Assembly: GCA_964487745.1 (NCBI GenBank)
Contig: CAZASG010000003.1
Span: forward strand, 81,511-145,510
Reading direction: 5' to 3'
DNA: 64,000 bases
From: Desulfolinea sp964487745
GTDB lineage: Bacteria > Chloroflexota > Anaerolineae > Anaerolineales > Villigracilaceae
The stretch's first letter is position 1, and each line of letters begins with the position of its first letter. Below are positions 8,400-17,187 of the stretch, one piece after another. The notes below the pieces were generated by a model that saw nothing but the letters and a program-made list of their open reading frames with translations, did not search any database and was not told where the DNA came from. The position numbers were made by a program, and so were the translations under genes.

Positions 8400-9863
8400 T
8401 TAGACAACCGATTCCGCAACCGTCTCGCCGTAATCCAGCAGCGCACGTACGGTCTCTTCGCTGCGCCCTTCGGCGTAGACGCGTAAAACCGGCTCGGTGC
8501 CGGAGGGGCGGATGAGCAGCCAGGAATCATCGGCGAGGATATATTTCACACCGTCGCTGGTACTGATCTCAGCGATCTTATGACCACCGATCTCGGCGGG
8601 GGCTTGCTTGGTCAGGAACTCGGTCATTTCCTTCTTCTCGACCGGACGTTTCAAGCGTAGGTCGGTACGGCGATAATGTGCCGGACCGACATCGTCAAGC
8701 AAGTCGTTGACCATCTCGTGCAGCGGTTTCTTTGCAGCTGCCACCATCTCAACGATCAGCAAGCCCATTAATACACCGTCGCCTTCGGGGATATGCCCCT
8801 TGAAGGAAATACCGCCCGATTCTTCGCCGCCGATGAGTACGTCTTCGGTCATCATATAGTCGGCGATGTGGTTGAATCCGACGGGGGTTTCGTAGATCTT
8901 CATCCCATAACGCTTGGCGAGCCTGTCCATCATGCGCGTGGTTGAGACAGTGCGCACGATCGCGCCGTTCATGCCGCGCTTTTCAACGAGGTGCTTGAGC
9001 GCCAGAGCCATGATCTTGTGCGGATCAACAAAATTGCCGCGTTCGTCCATTGCGCCGATGCGGTCAGCGTCGCCATCGGTGGCGAGACCAAAACGTCCCA
9101 AACCCGTGCTGATCGCGCTGGCAAGAGCATCCAGATTTTTGCCGATGGGCTCGGGATGGACGCCGTCAAAGCCGGGGTTCATCTTATTGCGAATTTCGAA
9201 AACTTCGCAGCCTGTGCCATTCAAAAAGCCACGAATGGCACCGCGCCCGGAGCCGAACATCGAATCGATGACGATCTTTTGGGGGTTGTCGGCGATCAGA
9301 TCGGAGTCAATTAGTGTACGTAGATGATCGTAATAGGCGGGCAGTGGGTTGAATTTCGTGATCAGCCCCAATTCGCGCGCTTTTGAGAAATCCATCAGGT
9401 TCGGGCCACGGGCACGTTCTTCGTTGTCGTTGATATAAACTTCCACGCGGCGGGCTTGTTCGGGCAGCGCCGAGCCGCCATAGGAAGCTTTCAACTTGAT
9501 GCCGTTATAACGGGGGGCATTATGGGATGCTGTTACGACGATCCCGGCGATGGCATTTAGATTTTTGATGGCATAAGAAATAGCTGGTGTGGGCGCATCT
9601 CCCTGTGTGAGGTGAACGGAATAGCCATTTGCCGCCAAAACGCGCGAGATCTCGCCAGCGTATCGGTCGGAGAGGAAACGCGTATCAAAGCCAACCACAA
9701 AAGTCTTTGGGTCGGGTTTGGGTGCGCCATTATTGCCACCCTTATCCCAGTGAGAGGAGGCAACCGCATCCGCGATGGCTTGAGTGACCATGCGTAAGTT
9801 GCTGAATGTAAATGAGTCTGAAATGACGGCGCGCCAGCCGTCGGTGCCAAAATGAATAGGCAT
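8400..9863 (-). CDS. Phosphoglucomutase/phosphomannomutase family protein
   Basis: This 487-residue alpha-D-phosphohexomutase interconverts the 1- and 6-phosphates of a hexose or hexosamine. Visible motifs, in order, are TDGWRAVI at the N-terminus, the phosphoserine loop TASHNAPRYNGIK (the usual TASHNP with Ala before Pro), the metal-binding loop DGDADRIG, the sugar-binding GGEESGG, and the phosphate-binding RPSGTEPVLRVY. The residues needed for catalysis are present. Substrate preference (glucose, mannose or glucosamine) cannot be decided from these motifs. The start ATG at 9863 has AAGGAG upstream. Confidence 0.9.
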   Translation of the reverse strand: MPIHFGTDGWRAVISDSFTFSNLRMVTQAIADAVASSHWDKGGNNGAPKPDPKTFVVGFDTRFLSDRYAGEISRVLAANGYSVHLTQGDAPTPAISYAIKNLNAIAGIVVTASHNAPRYNGIKLKASYGGSALPEQARRVEVYINDNEERARGPNLMDFSKARELGLITKFNPLPAYYDHLRTLIDSDLIADNPQKIVIDSMFGSGRGAIRGFLNGTGCEVFEIRNKMNPGFDGVHPEPIGKNLDALASAISTGLGRFGLATDGDADRIGAMDERGNFVDPHKIMALALKHLVEKRGMNGAIVRTVSTTRMMDRLAKRYGMKIYETPVGFNHIADYMMTEDVLIGGEESGGISFKGHIPEGDGVLMGLLIVEMVAAAKKPLHEMVNDLLDDVGPAHYRRTDLRLKRPVEKKEMTEFLTKQAPAEIGGHKIAEISTSDGVKYILADDSWLLIRPSGTEPVLRVYAEGRSEETVRALLDYGETVAESVV

Positions 9864-9883
9864 GATAGCTCCTTAAATACTAT

Positions 9884-9972
9884 GTCATTGTGAAGGAGCG
9901 AAGCGACTGAAGCAATCTTGTTCTTGCTTGAAGCAGGAGATTGCCTCGCTCCCTACGGTCGTTCGCGATGAC
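9884..9972. repeat. Palindromic element, family A, copy 3
   Basis: It starts GTCATTGTGAAGGAGCGAAG and ends GGTCGTTCGCGATGAC, with AGCAATCTTG and GGAGATTGCC as inner arms. It separates the phosphohexomutase gene from the DUF389 gene. Confidence 0.82.
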
Positions 9973-9982
9973 ATATTTATTA

Positions 9983-11233
9983 TTACCACTCCGGTGAGGG
10001 AGTAGCGGTTTTTAGTACAGATTGAATGATCCAGCCTTCGTAGGTCTGGTCGCCGCGAATGACTTTTACCTGTACCCAGTCTCTGCCGCCGTGTTCGAGC
10101 GGCTCGCTGATGGCTTGTACCAATTCGTCGTTGCTGAGCGTCAAGATGACAGGCCCATCGGGTTCGCGGCGCAGGTAGGCACCCCCGCCAATGCTCGAAG
10201 CGATGCGCGCATAGAGCGGGGTCGGCTCAGGGGTGAGGGTGGCGGTTGCAGTTAGTGTTGGTTCCAGGGTGATCTCTGGAGATGGTAGCAAGCCCAGGGT
10301 CGCGCTCGGGACGGGCGTTTTTGTGGATGCTGCAGCCGGAGCCGGAGTCTGGGTGGGAGCGGATTCCGTTATCGAAACTTCCGGTCGAGCATCCACCACT
10401 TCCGCGGCGAGCGTGGGTGGAGGCATGTCTCCGTTTGTGAGGGTTTGATTCGTCCCGGTCAGCATCAAATTACCGAGGGCGATAACTAATACTCCGCTAG
10501 CAAGGAGGCTGAAAGCCCAGCCCGAAAAGTTGAGCGGACGGAAACCCAGGAAGAAGAGGGTCAATGTCCCGAAGAGTATTGCCCATGCCAAATGGACGGA
10601 GAAGACCAAAAGCCCTTCAAGAAAAATCTCGCTTACATTACTGGCAAGACCAAAGGCGGCGGCGTTGAGCGGCAGGAAGAGTTCATAAGCCACCATGGCG
10701 CTCGGTAGGAAAGGTTTTTTCTCTGAGCGCACGAAAGAGGCTGCCAGCAGCATCGCACCCAACGCCAAAACGACGAGGTCTGTCCACCACAGGCGGGCAT
10801 GGACAAAGGCTTGGGTGAAAGTAAGCGGCATCCAGATGCGGGCGGCAAAGCCAGCTAATGCTCCGGTGATGAAAACCAGCACGCTGCCGATCAGGAAGGC
10901 GCCGAAGGTTTTGAAGAAGAAATTCCCCGATCCACTGACAGTGGCGAGGATCATCCCCACGAGGGGAGACATGAGCGGTGCCATCAATACGCCAAAGACG
11001 AGGATAGCTTGAGAATCGAGCAGATAACCCAATCCTAAAATTGCGCCGCAAAAAGCGGCGAAAAGGAAAAACTCATAAGATGGATATGCTCTCTCGACGA
11101 GATTCTTTAAGAGCTTTGAGCGACCGGCAACGCTGGTTGGCATCGTACGTTCGCGCTGGGCACGGCGACGTTGAGCACGTGATGGGCGCGTACGTCCTAT
11201 GGGGGAGCGGGGAGTTTGCGGGGTTTCTTGCAT
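9983..11233 (-). CDS. DUF389 family membrane protein with C-terminal SH3-like domain
   Basis: The 416-residue protein has a basic cytoplasmic N-terminus (RRRAQRER) and then six to eight membrane helices (~55-265). The first helices carry ILVFGVLMAPLMSPLVGMIL, typical of DUF389. A Pro/Thr-rich linker (~270-335) leads to a domain that looks like a bacterial SH3 fold (~335-410; AYLRREPDGPVI, WVQVKV, YEGWI). The biochemical role of DUF389 is not known to me. The SH3 part would sit outside the membrane and could bind cell-envelope material. The gene follows the HAD gene directly (TAA then ATG), so they share a transcript. Confidence 0.75.
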   Translation of the reverse strand: MQETPQTPRSPIGRTRPSRAQRRRAQRERTMPTSVAGRSKLLKNLVERAYPSYEFFLFAAFCGAILGLGYLLDSQAILVFGVLMAPLMSPLVGMILATVSGSGNFFFKTFGAFLIGSVLVFITGALAGFAARIWMPLTFTQAFVHARLWWTDLVVLALGAMLLAASFVRSEKKPFLPSAMVAYELFLPLNAAAFGLASNVSEIFLEGLLVFSVHLAWAILFGTLTLFFLGFRPLNFSGWAFSLLASGVLVIALGNLMLTGTNQTLTNGDMPPPTLAAEVVDARPEVSITESAPTQTPAPAAASTKTPVPSATLGLLPSPEITLEPTLTATATLTPEPTPLYARIASSIGGGAYLRREPDGPVILTLSNDELVQAISEPLEHGGRDWVQVKVIRGDQTYEGWIIQSVLKTATPSPEW

Positions 11234-11704
11234 TTATTTTCTTAGGCTCGCTATCAAGCGGACAGGATTCTCGAAGAGGGCAAGGGCTATTGGCGTATCA
11301 GGCAGGAGCAGGTCGGCGGCATTGAGGGTTTCTGTTGCCAGCCCTTCGATAGACATAACTGCGATGCCAAGAGCAGCTGCGTTGAGCATGGCGGCGTCGT
11401 TCGCGCCTTGTCCAATAGCGACGACGGTCTCCGCGCCGAGACTGTTGACATAATCCGCTTTTTGTTGGGCTTCGTTTCCTTTTGCAATGCGTATGGCTGT
11501 CAGATTAAGTTGACGGTCGATCTCGGCTTGTCTACCGTGTGTATCCGCTGTCAGCATGTGGATCTGGAGGCGATCACGTAGAGCAAGGATTTGGCGGGCA
11601 ACACCTTCGATCAATTGTCCATCAACGGCAAGAGTACCGTTCACGTCAGTAACAAGATGTTCGATGCGCAGGTTGCCGCGCCCCGGGATAGTCAGTTCGA
11701 TCAT
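11234..11704 (-). CDS. Small HAD-fold protein of the soluble P-type ATPase-like group (COG4087 type)
   Basis: This 156-residue protein begins with a HAD motif I of the form DVNGTLA, where the usual second aspartate is asparagine. It continues with MLTADTHG (motif II), a lysine-bearing region (ADYVN) and IGQGANDAAMLNAA (motif IV, like P-type ATPases GDGxNDxxxL). It lacks membrane segments. The family is often called soluble P-type ATPase, but no transport can be inferred. The loss of the second Asp suggests altered or no phosphatase turnover. It is joined to the DUF389 gene without a gap. Confidence 0.75.
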   Translation of the reverse strand: MIELTIPGRGNLRIEHLVTDVNGTLAVDGQLIEGVARQILALRDRLQIHMLTADTHGRQAEIDRQLNLTAIRIAKGNEAQQKADYVNSLGAETVVAIGQGANDAAMLNAAALGIAVMSIEGLATETLNAADLLLPDTPIALALFENPVRLIASLRK

Positions 11705-11737
11705 GGGGATATTATACGCTGTCTGCGCAATTAAGAA

Positions 11738-11768
11738 AAAGCCGAGTTTTGAAACTCGGCTTTTAGAG
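11738..11768 (-). terminator. Intrinsic terminator after the FIST gene
   Basis: AAAAGCCGAGTTT-tga-AACTCGGCTTTT forms a perfect stem with A/T runs on both sides. It lies just past the stop codon of the FIST gene and before the start of the HAD gene on the same strand. Confidence 0.85.
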
Positions 11769-11792
11769 AAATTAAGGACGGAGGAAAGTTTT

Positions 11793-13037
11793 TTATCCTT
11801 CCGTGCGTTTTTTGAGTTCCTGTTCTACATCCGACCTGCGCAGGGTAGCTGTTGAATGATCTTCTTTCTCTTCTTCGCCAAAGACCACAACGGTGATATG
11901 CTGGTTGAGGAAATTCGGGGGAGAACCATCTTTCCCTGGAGTAACTTGTCCCAGCGTGTAGCCGCCCAGGATGGGAATATCTCTGCCAAGAACATCTTGT
12001 ACCGCGATTACTTCCGCTCCGGGGTTGGCTTTGAAGAGCATTTGCCAGGAAATATCTGCAAGGATCATCGCAAAAACGGGCTTGGCATCGCCAAGTGCAA
12101 GGCGTGCTTTTTGCGCCGCGCGTTGTGCGGCTTCCTGACAGGTGGCGGGGCTGCCCGTGAGTAGATAGGCGTCCAATCCATCCCGGACGGGGGCGTTCAT
12201 GCGGAAGCTGCCATCTGCTTCGACGCGCAAGGGTGAGCGAACGAGCAGATCTTGTCCCTGGTCGATACCAAGCGGATAGAGACGCACAAGATAGTTGAGT
12301 GGAGGGAATCCCCATTCATTGGCAGGATAGCCAAAAAGCTGTGAGTAGGCTTCGGAGGCGGGACGCCCGTCTAATGTTCTGATCCAAAATCCGCGCGAAC
12401 GAGTAACGCGGAATTGACTGCCGATGGGGCGCCAACCATGATCGGAGCCAACGCCGACCTTTAGATTCCCTTCGAGGATGGCAGCCGCTAAACTCCCTGA
12501 CCCTGCCTGGGCTCCAGCAATTTGGGATGTGGTGCCAGTATGCGGGTTACCGCTTGAAAGCCCCCCGATGATGGAGAGGGGAGATCCTGTTAGGGCAAGG
12601 CACATCTGTTCGGCATCGCCATTGAAGCCGTCGGCGAAGAAGAGAATCTGCTTTTCTTTCTGGTCTTCTGTTTGGTTAGCGGTAGCAAGTTCACGCAGGT
12701 GCGAAGCGGTTTCTCGTCCACTTTGGGCGTAGCCGGGTAGCCAATGTTCTGTGATCTCTACATCCGGGCTGCTGAGCAGCGCTACGGCGACAGAATTTTT
12801 TGTGCGCCCTTCTTTAGTGAGGGTTGATGCGGAAGAAAATCCGATGGTGGGGGTGTTGCCCAAAAGACTGGTGACGCTATTGGCAACTTCTTTGGCATCG
12901 TAATAGCGCGAGGCGACGACAATCGCGAGGGATGGTGCGCCCATGCCGAGATCTTTTAATGCTTGATGTGTAGCTTGCAAACCGGCTTCGTGTCCGTTGA
13001 GGGCTTGGGCTTGTCCTACAGATGCTGTTAGAGTCAT
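11793..13037 (-). CDS. FIST domain sensor protein
   Basis: The 414-residue protein has a FIST N domain (~30-230; IGFSSASTLTKEG, ILFFADGFNGD, IIGGLSSGN) and a FIST C domain (~240-385; RPASEAYSQLFGYP, ILGGYTLGQVTP). FIST proteins are thought to bind small ligands, perhaps amino acids, and report them to signalling partners. It has no membrane segment or effector domain. It starts 9 bases after the end of the large histidine kinase gene, so the two are likely one operon and one signalling module. AAGG precedes the ATG. Confidence 0.88.
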   Translation of the reverse strand: MTLTASVGQAQALNGHEAGLQATHQALKDLGMGAPSLAIVVASRYYDAKEVANSVTSLLGNTPTIGFSSASTLTKEGRTKNSVAVALLSSPDVEITEHWLPGYAQSGRETASHLRELATANQTEDQKEKQILFFADGFNGDAEQMCLALTGSPLSIIGGLSSGNPHTGTTSQIAGAQAGSGSLAAAILEGNLKVGVGSDHGWRPIGSQFRVTRSRGFWIRTLDGRPASEAYSQLFGYPANEWGFPPLNYLVRLYPLGIDQGQDLLVRSPLRVEADGSFRMNAPVRDGLDAYLLTGSPATCQEAAQRAAQKARLALGDAKPVFAMILADISWQMLFKANPGAEVIAVQDVLGRDIPILGGYTLGQVTPGKDGSPPNFLNQHITVVVFGEEEKEDHSTATLRRSDVEQELKKRTEG

Positions 13038-13046
13038 AATATTGCC

Positions 13047-16000
13047 TTATTTCTCTGTGATCGGCACGGTAAAGTGGAAGGTAGTGCCTTCACGGAATTT
13101 ACTGTCGAACCAGGTGCGTCCGCCCTGCATTTCGATGAGGCTCTTGGTGATGTTTAGTCCCAAGCCTGTGCCGGGTGCTTCGCGCGCTTTTTGGTCTTCT
13201 GAGCGGAAGAATTTAGTGAAAATTTTCTTTTGGTCTTCTTCGGTCATGCCGATACCATTGTCCTGAACCCAGATATGGACGACTTTGGGAGCCCCATCGG
13301 GATCCCATTGATTGTTAGCTGCTTCTGCACCAATGATGATCTTGCCTTCTTCTTGGGTATATTTGTATGCATTGCTGATGAAATTGACCAAAATTTGTTC
13401 GATGCGTGTTTGATCTGCCCAAACCTGGGGCAGGTCTTCGGGTATCTCGACCGTGATGGTTTGGTTTTTCTCCGCGATCTGTTTGTCGGTCGAGCGGATG
13501 ACGTTGTTGACGATCTCATCTATCTCAACCGCTTTGAACTCCATGCGTAGACGTCCGACTTCGATCTTGGAGTTATCGTTTAGGTCAGATACAAGGGTGG
13601 ACATTCGGATGACGTTAGAGCGGATGGTTTGTAAAAAGTTAGTCTGATTATCGTTGATTTCACCAACAGCGCCGGCAGCGAGCAATTCAGTGTAGCCCTT
13701 GATGGATGTCATAGGGTTTTTTAGCTCATGGGCAACGAAGGAGACAAAATCGCTCTTGGCGATATTGGCGGCTTCAACCTCTGCATAAAGCTGGGCATTG
13801 GCGATAGCGATCGCAGCGTGATCGCTGAGACGACCGAGAAAGCTCAGATCGGTTTCTGTTTCTTCAATGCATTCGAGAAAGATCAAACCGATGACTGTTG
13901 CTTCACGTCGAATGGGAACGACGATCTGCGTACGTGTGCCAGGGAGCAATCCGCCTTCTGCCATGGGATCGAGCTGGAATTGTTGTGGATATCCACTTTC
14001 AGAAACGTTGACCATTGAAGGCAACTCTAGAGGAAGAGGCTTGTCTTCGTAGTAATTCAGCTGGCTACCATAGCCTTCTTGTGCCATGATATGGATCCCA
14101 TCGTCGCTGAGCATGCCGATCAGACCTGCATCTGCGATTGAGCGTCGGAGTGCCCATTCGAGTGTGGTGCGCATGGCGCGTCCGGTTTCAAGACTAGCGT
14201 TCAACTCACGATCGATACGCTGCATGACGGAGAGCTCTTCCACACGTGAGTTAAGCTCCTGGTCGGTGAGGGTGTAGAGGCGGGCGTTCTCGACTGCGAC
14301 CGAGGCCTGCCCTGCAAAGGCGGTCAGGAGATCCTTGTCTTCTTCGGTGAAGGGCAGCCCGTTTTTCTTGTTGACCATCTCGATCACACCAAGGACATTC
14401 TCTTTTACCTGAAGGGGAACAGCGATCAGCGCTTCGGTCAGGAAGCCTGTTTGTTCATCGGTTTCTCCAGCCCAGCCTTCTGATTTACGAGCATTATTCT
14501 CAATGACCGGTGCACGTGTCTCAGCCGCTTTGCCGACGATGCCCGCGCCTGGTGGGAGACGCTGCCCTACCAGATCAGATGCTGAAGGCCCTACTGTGAC
14601 AGTAAAGACGAGTTCGCGAGTGTCTTCATCGACCATAAAGAGACTGCCTGCTTCGCAATCTAAAATTTGAACAGCGCTGTCGAGAATGTTCTGGAGGAGC
14701 GGTTCGTGTTCAAGGGTGGAAGTTAGTTGCTGAGTGATCTCGTTCAATGTAGAGAGCTGTTTTGCTCGTCGTTCTGTTTCCTGAAGAAGACGGGCTTTTA
14801 CGATTGCACCAGCAGTTTGGTCTGCAATTGCGCGGAGAAGATCAAGCTGTTTGTTGGTGAAAGTTGTGTTCGGATCACGATTTCCGATACTAAGCGCGCC
14901 GATGGTCTCAGAGCCAGCGTTCAAAGGAACGCCTGCCCAGGCATAGATTTTTTGCAAAGACGGAACGACATTAAGACGTTGTGTTTCCTGGTTGTAATCT
15001 TGTGAGAGAAGGGCGCGGCTGTTGCGAGCAACCCATTGGGAAATGCCCTGATTGTTGGGGAGAGGTAGATTTTCTTTTTCATCAAGACGATTATTATCTT
15101 CGATGCAGAAAGCATAATAGAAATAGCCGCCTGTAGGGTTGTGCAGGGTGATATGAAAATCTGTTGCAGGGATGATCTGGGTTGTTTGAGCGAAGATCAA
15201 CTCCAGAACATCGTTGAAAGAGAGGGTGATACTCACACCTTGTGAGATCAGCGTGAGCGCATTCATCTCTTCAACTTGTTTTTCCATGTTGACGACTACT
15301 TGAGCACGCTCAATGGCGATCCCTGCCTGATTGCTAAGTGTTTCGATGAAATCAAGTTCATGGCTGCTATAAGGATCACCAGAACGGCGCAATCCCATTG
15401 CGATCCAGCCCATTAACTTGTCGATACTTTTGAGTGGTGTGAAGAGGTAGCTATCGAGAAGCGCCAGTCGTGTTTTTTCGGTGAGTAATGTTTTGGGTGG
15501 ATTGAGAGGGTCAAGATAAAAGGGTAAGGTTTCTTCTTGCACCTTTTCTGTCAACGGATTGTTTTCTGTAAAACGAATATCGCTGGTTGGCTTTCCTTCA
15601 TATTCCATTGCAATGAACTGATTGCTGGATGGATCATGAATATAGATATGAAGGATATTGGGCATCATACTGGCGTTGATCGTTTCTTGAAGGATTCTAC
15701 TGATCTGGGGCAGGTCTCTGGCATTGGTTATTGCCTGTCCAAAATCTTGTAGCTGTTGACGATAAGCATGTTTGCCCTTGAAAATAATTGTGTCGATAAT
15801 ATCTTGCAGGCGTTGACGGGCAGGTTGTAAACCTAGGGCGAGGAAGGTTATCAGGATTGCAAGTGCCCAAGGGTTATTGCCAGAGATGGCTTTACCTGAG
15901 ATGATGCCGAGTCCCCAGAGAATAAGACCATAGCCAAGCGCGGTCATCACCGAGAGAGCGATGACCAAAATGCTGCGGCTAAAGATATAATCTACTTTGA

Positions 16001-17054
16001 AGAGGCGATAACGCAGGATGGCATAGCCAGTGACAAAGGGAAAGAGGATGGTTGTGCTAAGCAAATAAGGAGTGAAATTCATCGAGCGGAAGAAAGAGAT
16101 GAACATCCAGATGCCAACAGGGGCGAAGGAGAGAACAATACCCCACCATGCCATTCTGATCTGCTGCTTGGCAACAGGTGAATGACCGGAATAACCGCGA
16201 TAAAGCAGGACACCAATAAAAGCGAGGATAGAAAAGCCAGTAAATCCGTAAATATATTGCCATTTGGCAACGTAATTGAAAGCCTCTTCAAGGTTGTAGA
16301 TGTCTGGGAGGGCAAGCAAGCTCAGGGCAAGAGCGATTACGTATCCCAAGCGATGGATATGCGGATATTTTTTTACAAACTCAAATTCCTGTGGGAAGCT
16401 GAGTGCCAAATCCAAAAGAGAGCCGCCTGCAAGAGCGACAGCGGACATCCATAAAATAGTCAGGTAGTGCGTTGTGTAGACATCAAAAAGTGCTGCGGAA
16501 CCCAGCGCAAGCGATGTTGAAAAGATGATAAAAGCACGTCCGGAACTTTCAGAAAGACGTAGGCGGAACATCCACAAGCTGATGCCGAGATAAATCAGTC
16601 CGATGATATAAGGGAAAACGAAATATTTGAGTTTGTCTGCAAGTGGGAGAGAGATTAGATTAACATTCTCTGTTATCAGGCTTCCATCTTCCTTGAGATA
16701 GGTGATCTGAATTTCGTCGCCCGCGCTAAAGGAGGAAAGAACTTCTCTTACATCCCCGGAGTTTTTTACTTGCTGACCTTCAATTTGGATAAGTTGATCG
16801 CCGAGTGTTACCCCATCCCCTGCGTTAAAAAGCTCCCAGGTTTCACCGGGGTTACTTTCTGTTACAGGGCCAACCCCATTGAACCCCATTGTATGTTCAA
16901 AAAACGCGCCCATAAAAGGTGTTTGCCACCAGCGAATTGCCAAAATGGGAATGATGATAAATGCGATCACTGCCACCACTTCGTATGCTGTTACGACATA
17001 TTCCAGCGTTCTATTGAAAGGTTTTTTCTTTACAAAGGGTTCAGAAACACTCAT
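13047..17054 (-). CDS. Membrane histidine kinase with PDZ-like, multiple GAF, HisKA and HATPase domains
   Basis: This sensor kinase has a first membrane helix, a PDZ-like periplasmic domain (~70-130; VTLGDQLIQIEGQQV), seven to eight membrane helices (~130-390), three to four GAF domains (~420-1090), HisKA with VAHELKNP (phospho-His codon at 13728-13730), and an ATPase domain (NFISNAYKY, DNGIGM, GTGLGL). I chose ATG 17054 because AAGG lies at good spacing; an in-frame ATG at 17084 (10 residues longer, MHPKKTIRQK) has no such site. It is transcribed ahead of the FIST gene. The PDZ-plus-multi-helix front end resembles a periplasmic peptide or stress sensor, which is inference. Confidence 0.9.
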   Translation of the reverse strand: MSVSEPFVKKKPFNRTLEYVVTAYEVVAVIAFIIIPILAIRWWQTPFMGAFFEHTMGFNGVGPVTESNPGETWELFNAGDGVTLGDQLIQIEGQQVKNSGDVREVLSSFSAGDEIQITYLKEDGSLITENVNLISLPLADKLKYFVFPYIIGLIYLGISLWMFRLRLSESSGRAFIIFSTSLALGSAALFDVYTTHYLTILWMSAVALAGGSLLDLALSFPQEFEFVKKYPHIHRLGYVIALALSLLALPDIYNLEEAFNYVAKWQYIYGFTGFSILAFIGVLLYRGYSGHSPVAKQQIRMAWWGIVLSFAPVGIWMFISFFRSMNFTPYLLSTTILFPFVTGYAILRYRLFKVDYIFSRSILVIALSVMTALGYGLILWGLGIISGKAISGNNPWALAILITFLALGLQPARQRLQDIIDTIIFKGKHAYRQQLQDFGQAITNARDLPQISRILQETINASMMPNILHIYIHDPSSNQFIAMEYEGKPTSDIRFTENNPLTEKVQEETLPFYLDPLNPPKTLLTEKTRLALLDSYLFTPLKSIDKLMGWIAMGLRRSGDPYSSHELDFIETLSNQAGIAIERAQVVVNMEKQVEEMNALTLISQGVSITLSFNDVLELIFAQTTQIIPATDFHITLHNPTGGYFYYAFCIEDNNRLDEKENLPLPNNQGISQWVARNSRALLSQDYNQETQRLNVVPSLQKIYAWAGVPLNAGSETIGALSIGNRDPNTTFTNKQLDLLRAIADQTAGAIVKARLLQETERRAKQLSTLNEITQQLTSTLEHEPLLQNILDSAVQILDCEAGSLFMVDEDTRELVFTVTVGPSASDLVGQRLPPGAGIVGKAAETRAPVIENNARKSEGWAGETDEQTGFLTEALIAVPLQVKENVLGVIEMVNKKNGLPFTEEDKDLLTAFAGQASVAVENARLYTLTDQELNSRVEELSVMQRIDRELNASLETGRAMRTTLEWALRRSIADAGLIGMLSDDGIHIMAQEGYGSQLNYYEDKPLPLELPSMVNVSESGYPQQFQLDPMAEGGLLPGTRTQIVVPIRREATVIGLIFLECIEETETDLSFLGRLSDHAAIAIANAQLYAEVEAANIAKSDFVSFVAHELKNPMTSIKGYTELLAAGAVGEINDNQTNFLQTIRSNVIRMSTLVSDLNDNSKIEVGRLRMEFKAVEIDEIVNNVIRSTDKQIAEKNQTITVEIPEDLPQVWADQTRIEQILVNFISNAYKYTQEEGKIIIGAEAANNQWDPDGAPKVVHIWVQDNGIGMTEEDQKKIFTKFFRSEDQKAREAPGTGLGLNITKSLIEMQGGRTWFDSKFREGTTFHFTVPITEK

Positions 17055-17136
17055 TTTTTGCCTTATCGTTTTTTTAGGATGCATTCATAGGGATTTTACA
17101 CTAGATTATCTTTGACTAAGATGGTTATTTCATAAC

Positions 17137-17164
17137 AAAATCGGTCTCATAGAGACCGATTTTT
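17137..17164 (-). terminator. Intrinsic terminator after gyrB
   Basis: AAAATCGGTCTC-ata-GAGACCGATTTTT forms a 12-bp stem with T runs. It lies 24 bases beyond the gyrB stop, before the start of the histidine kinase gene. Confidence 0.8.
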
Positions 17165-17187
17165 CAAATCTGTAAGGATAATAGTGA

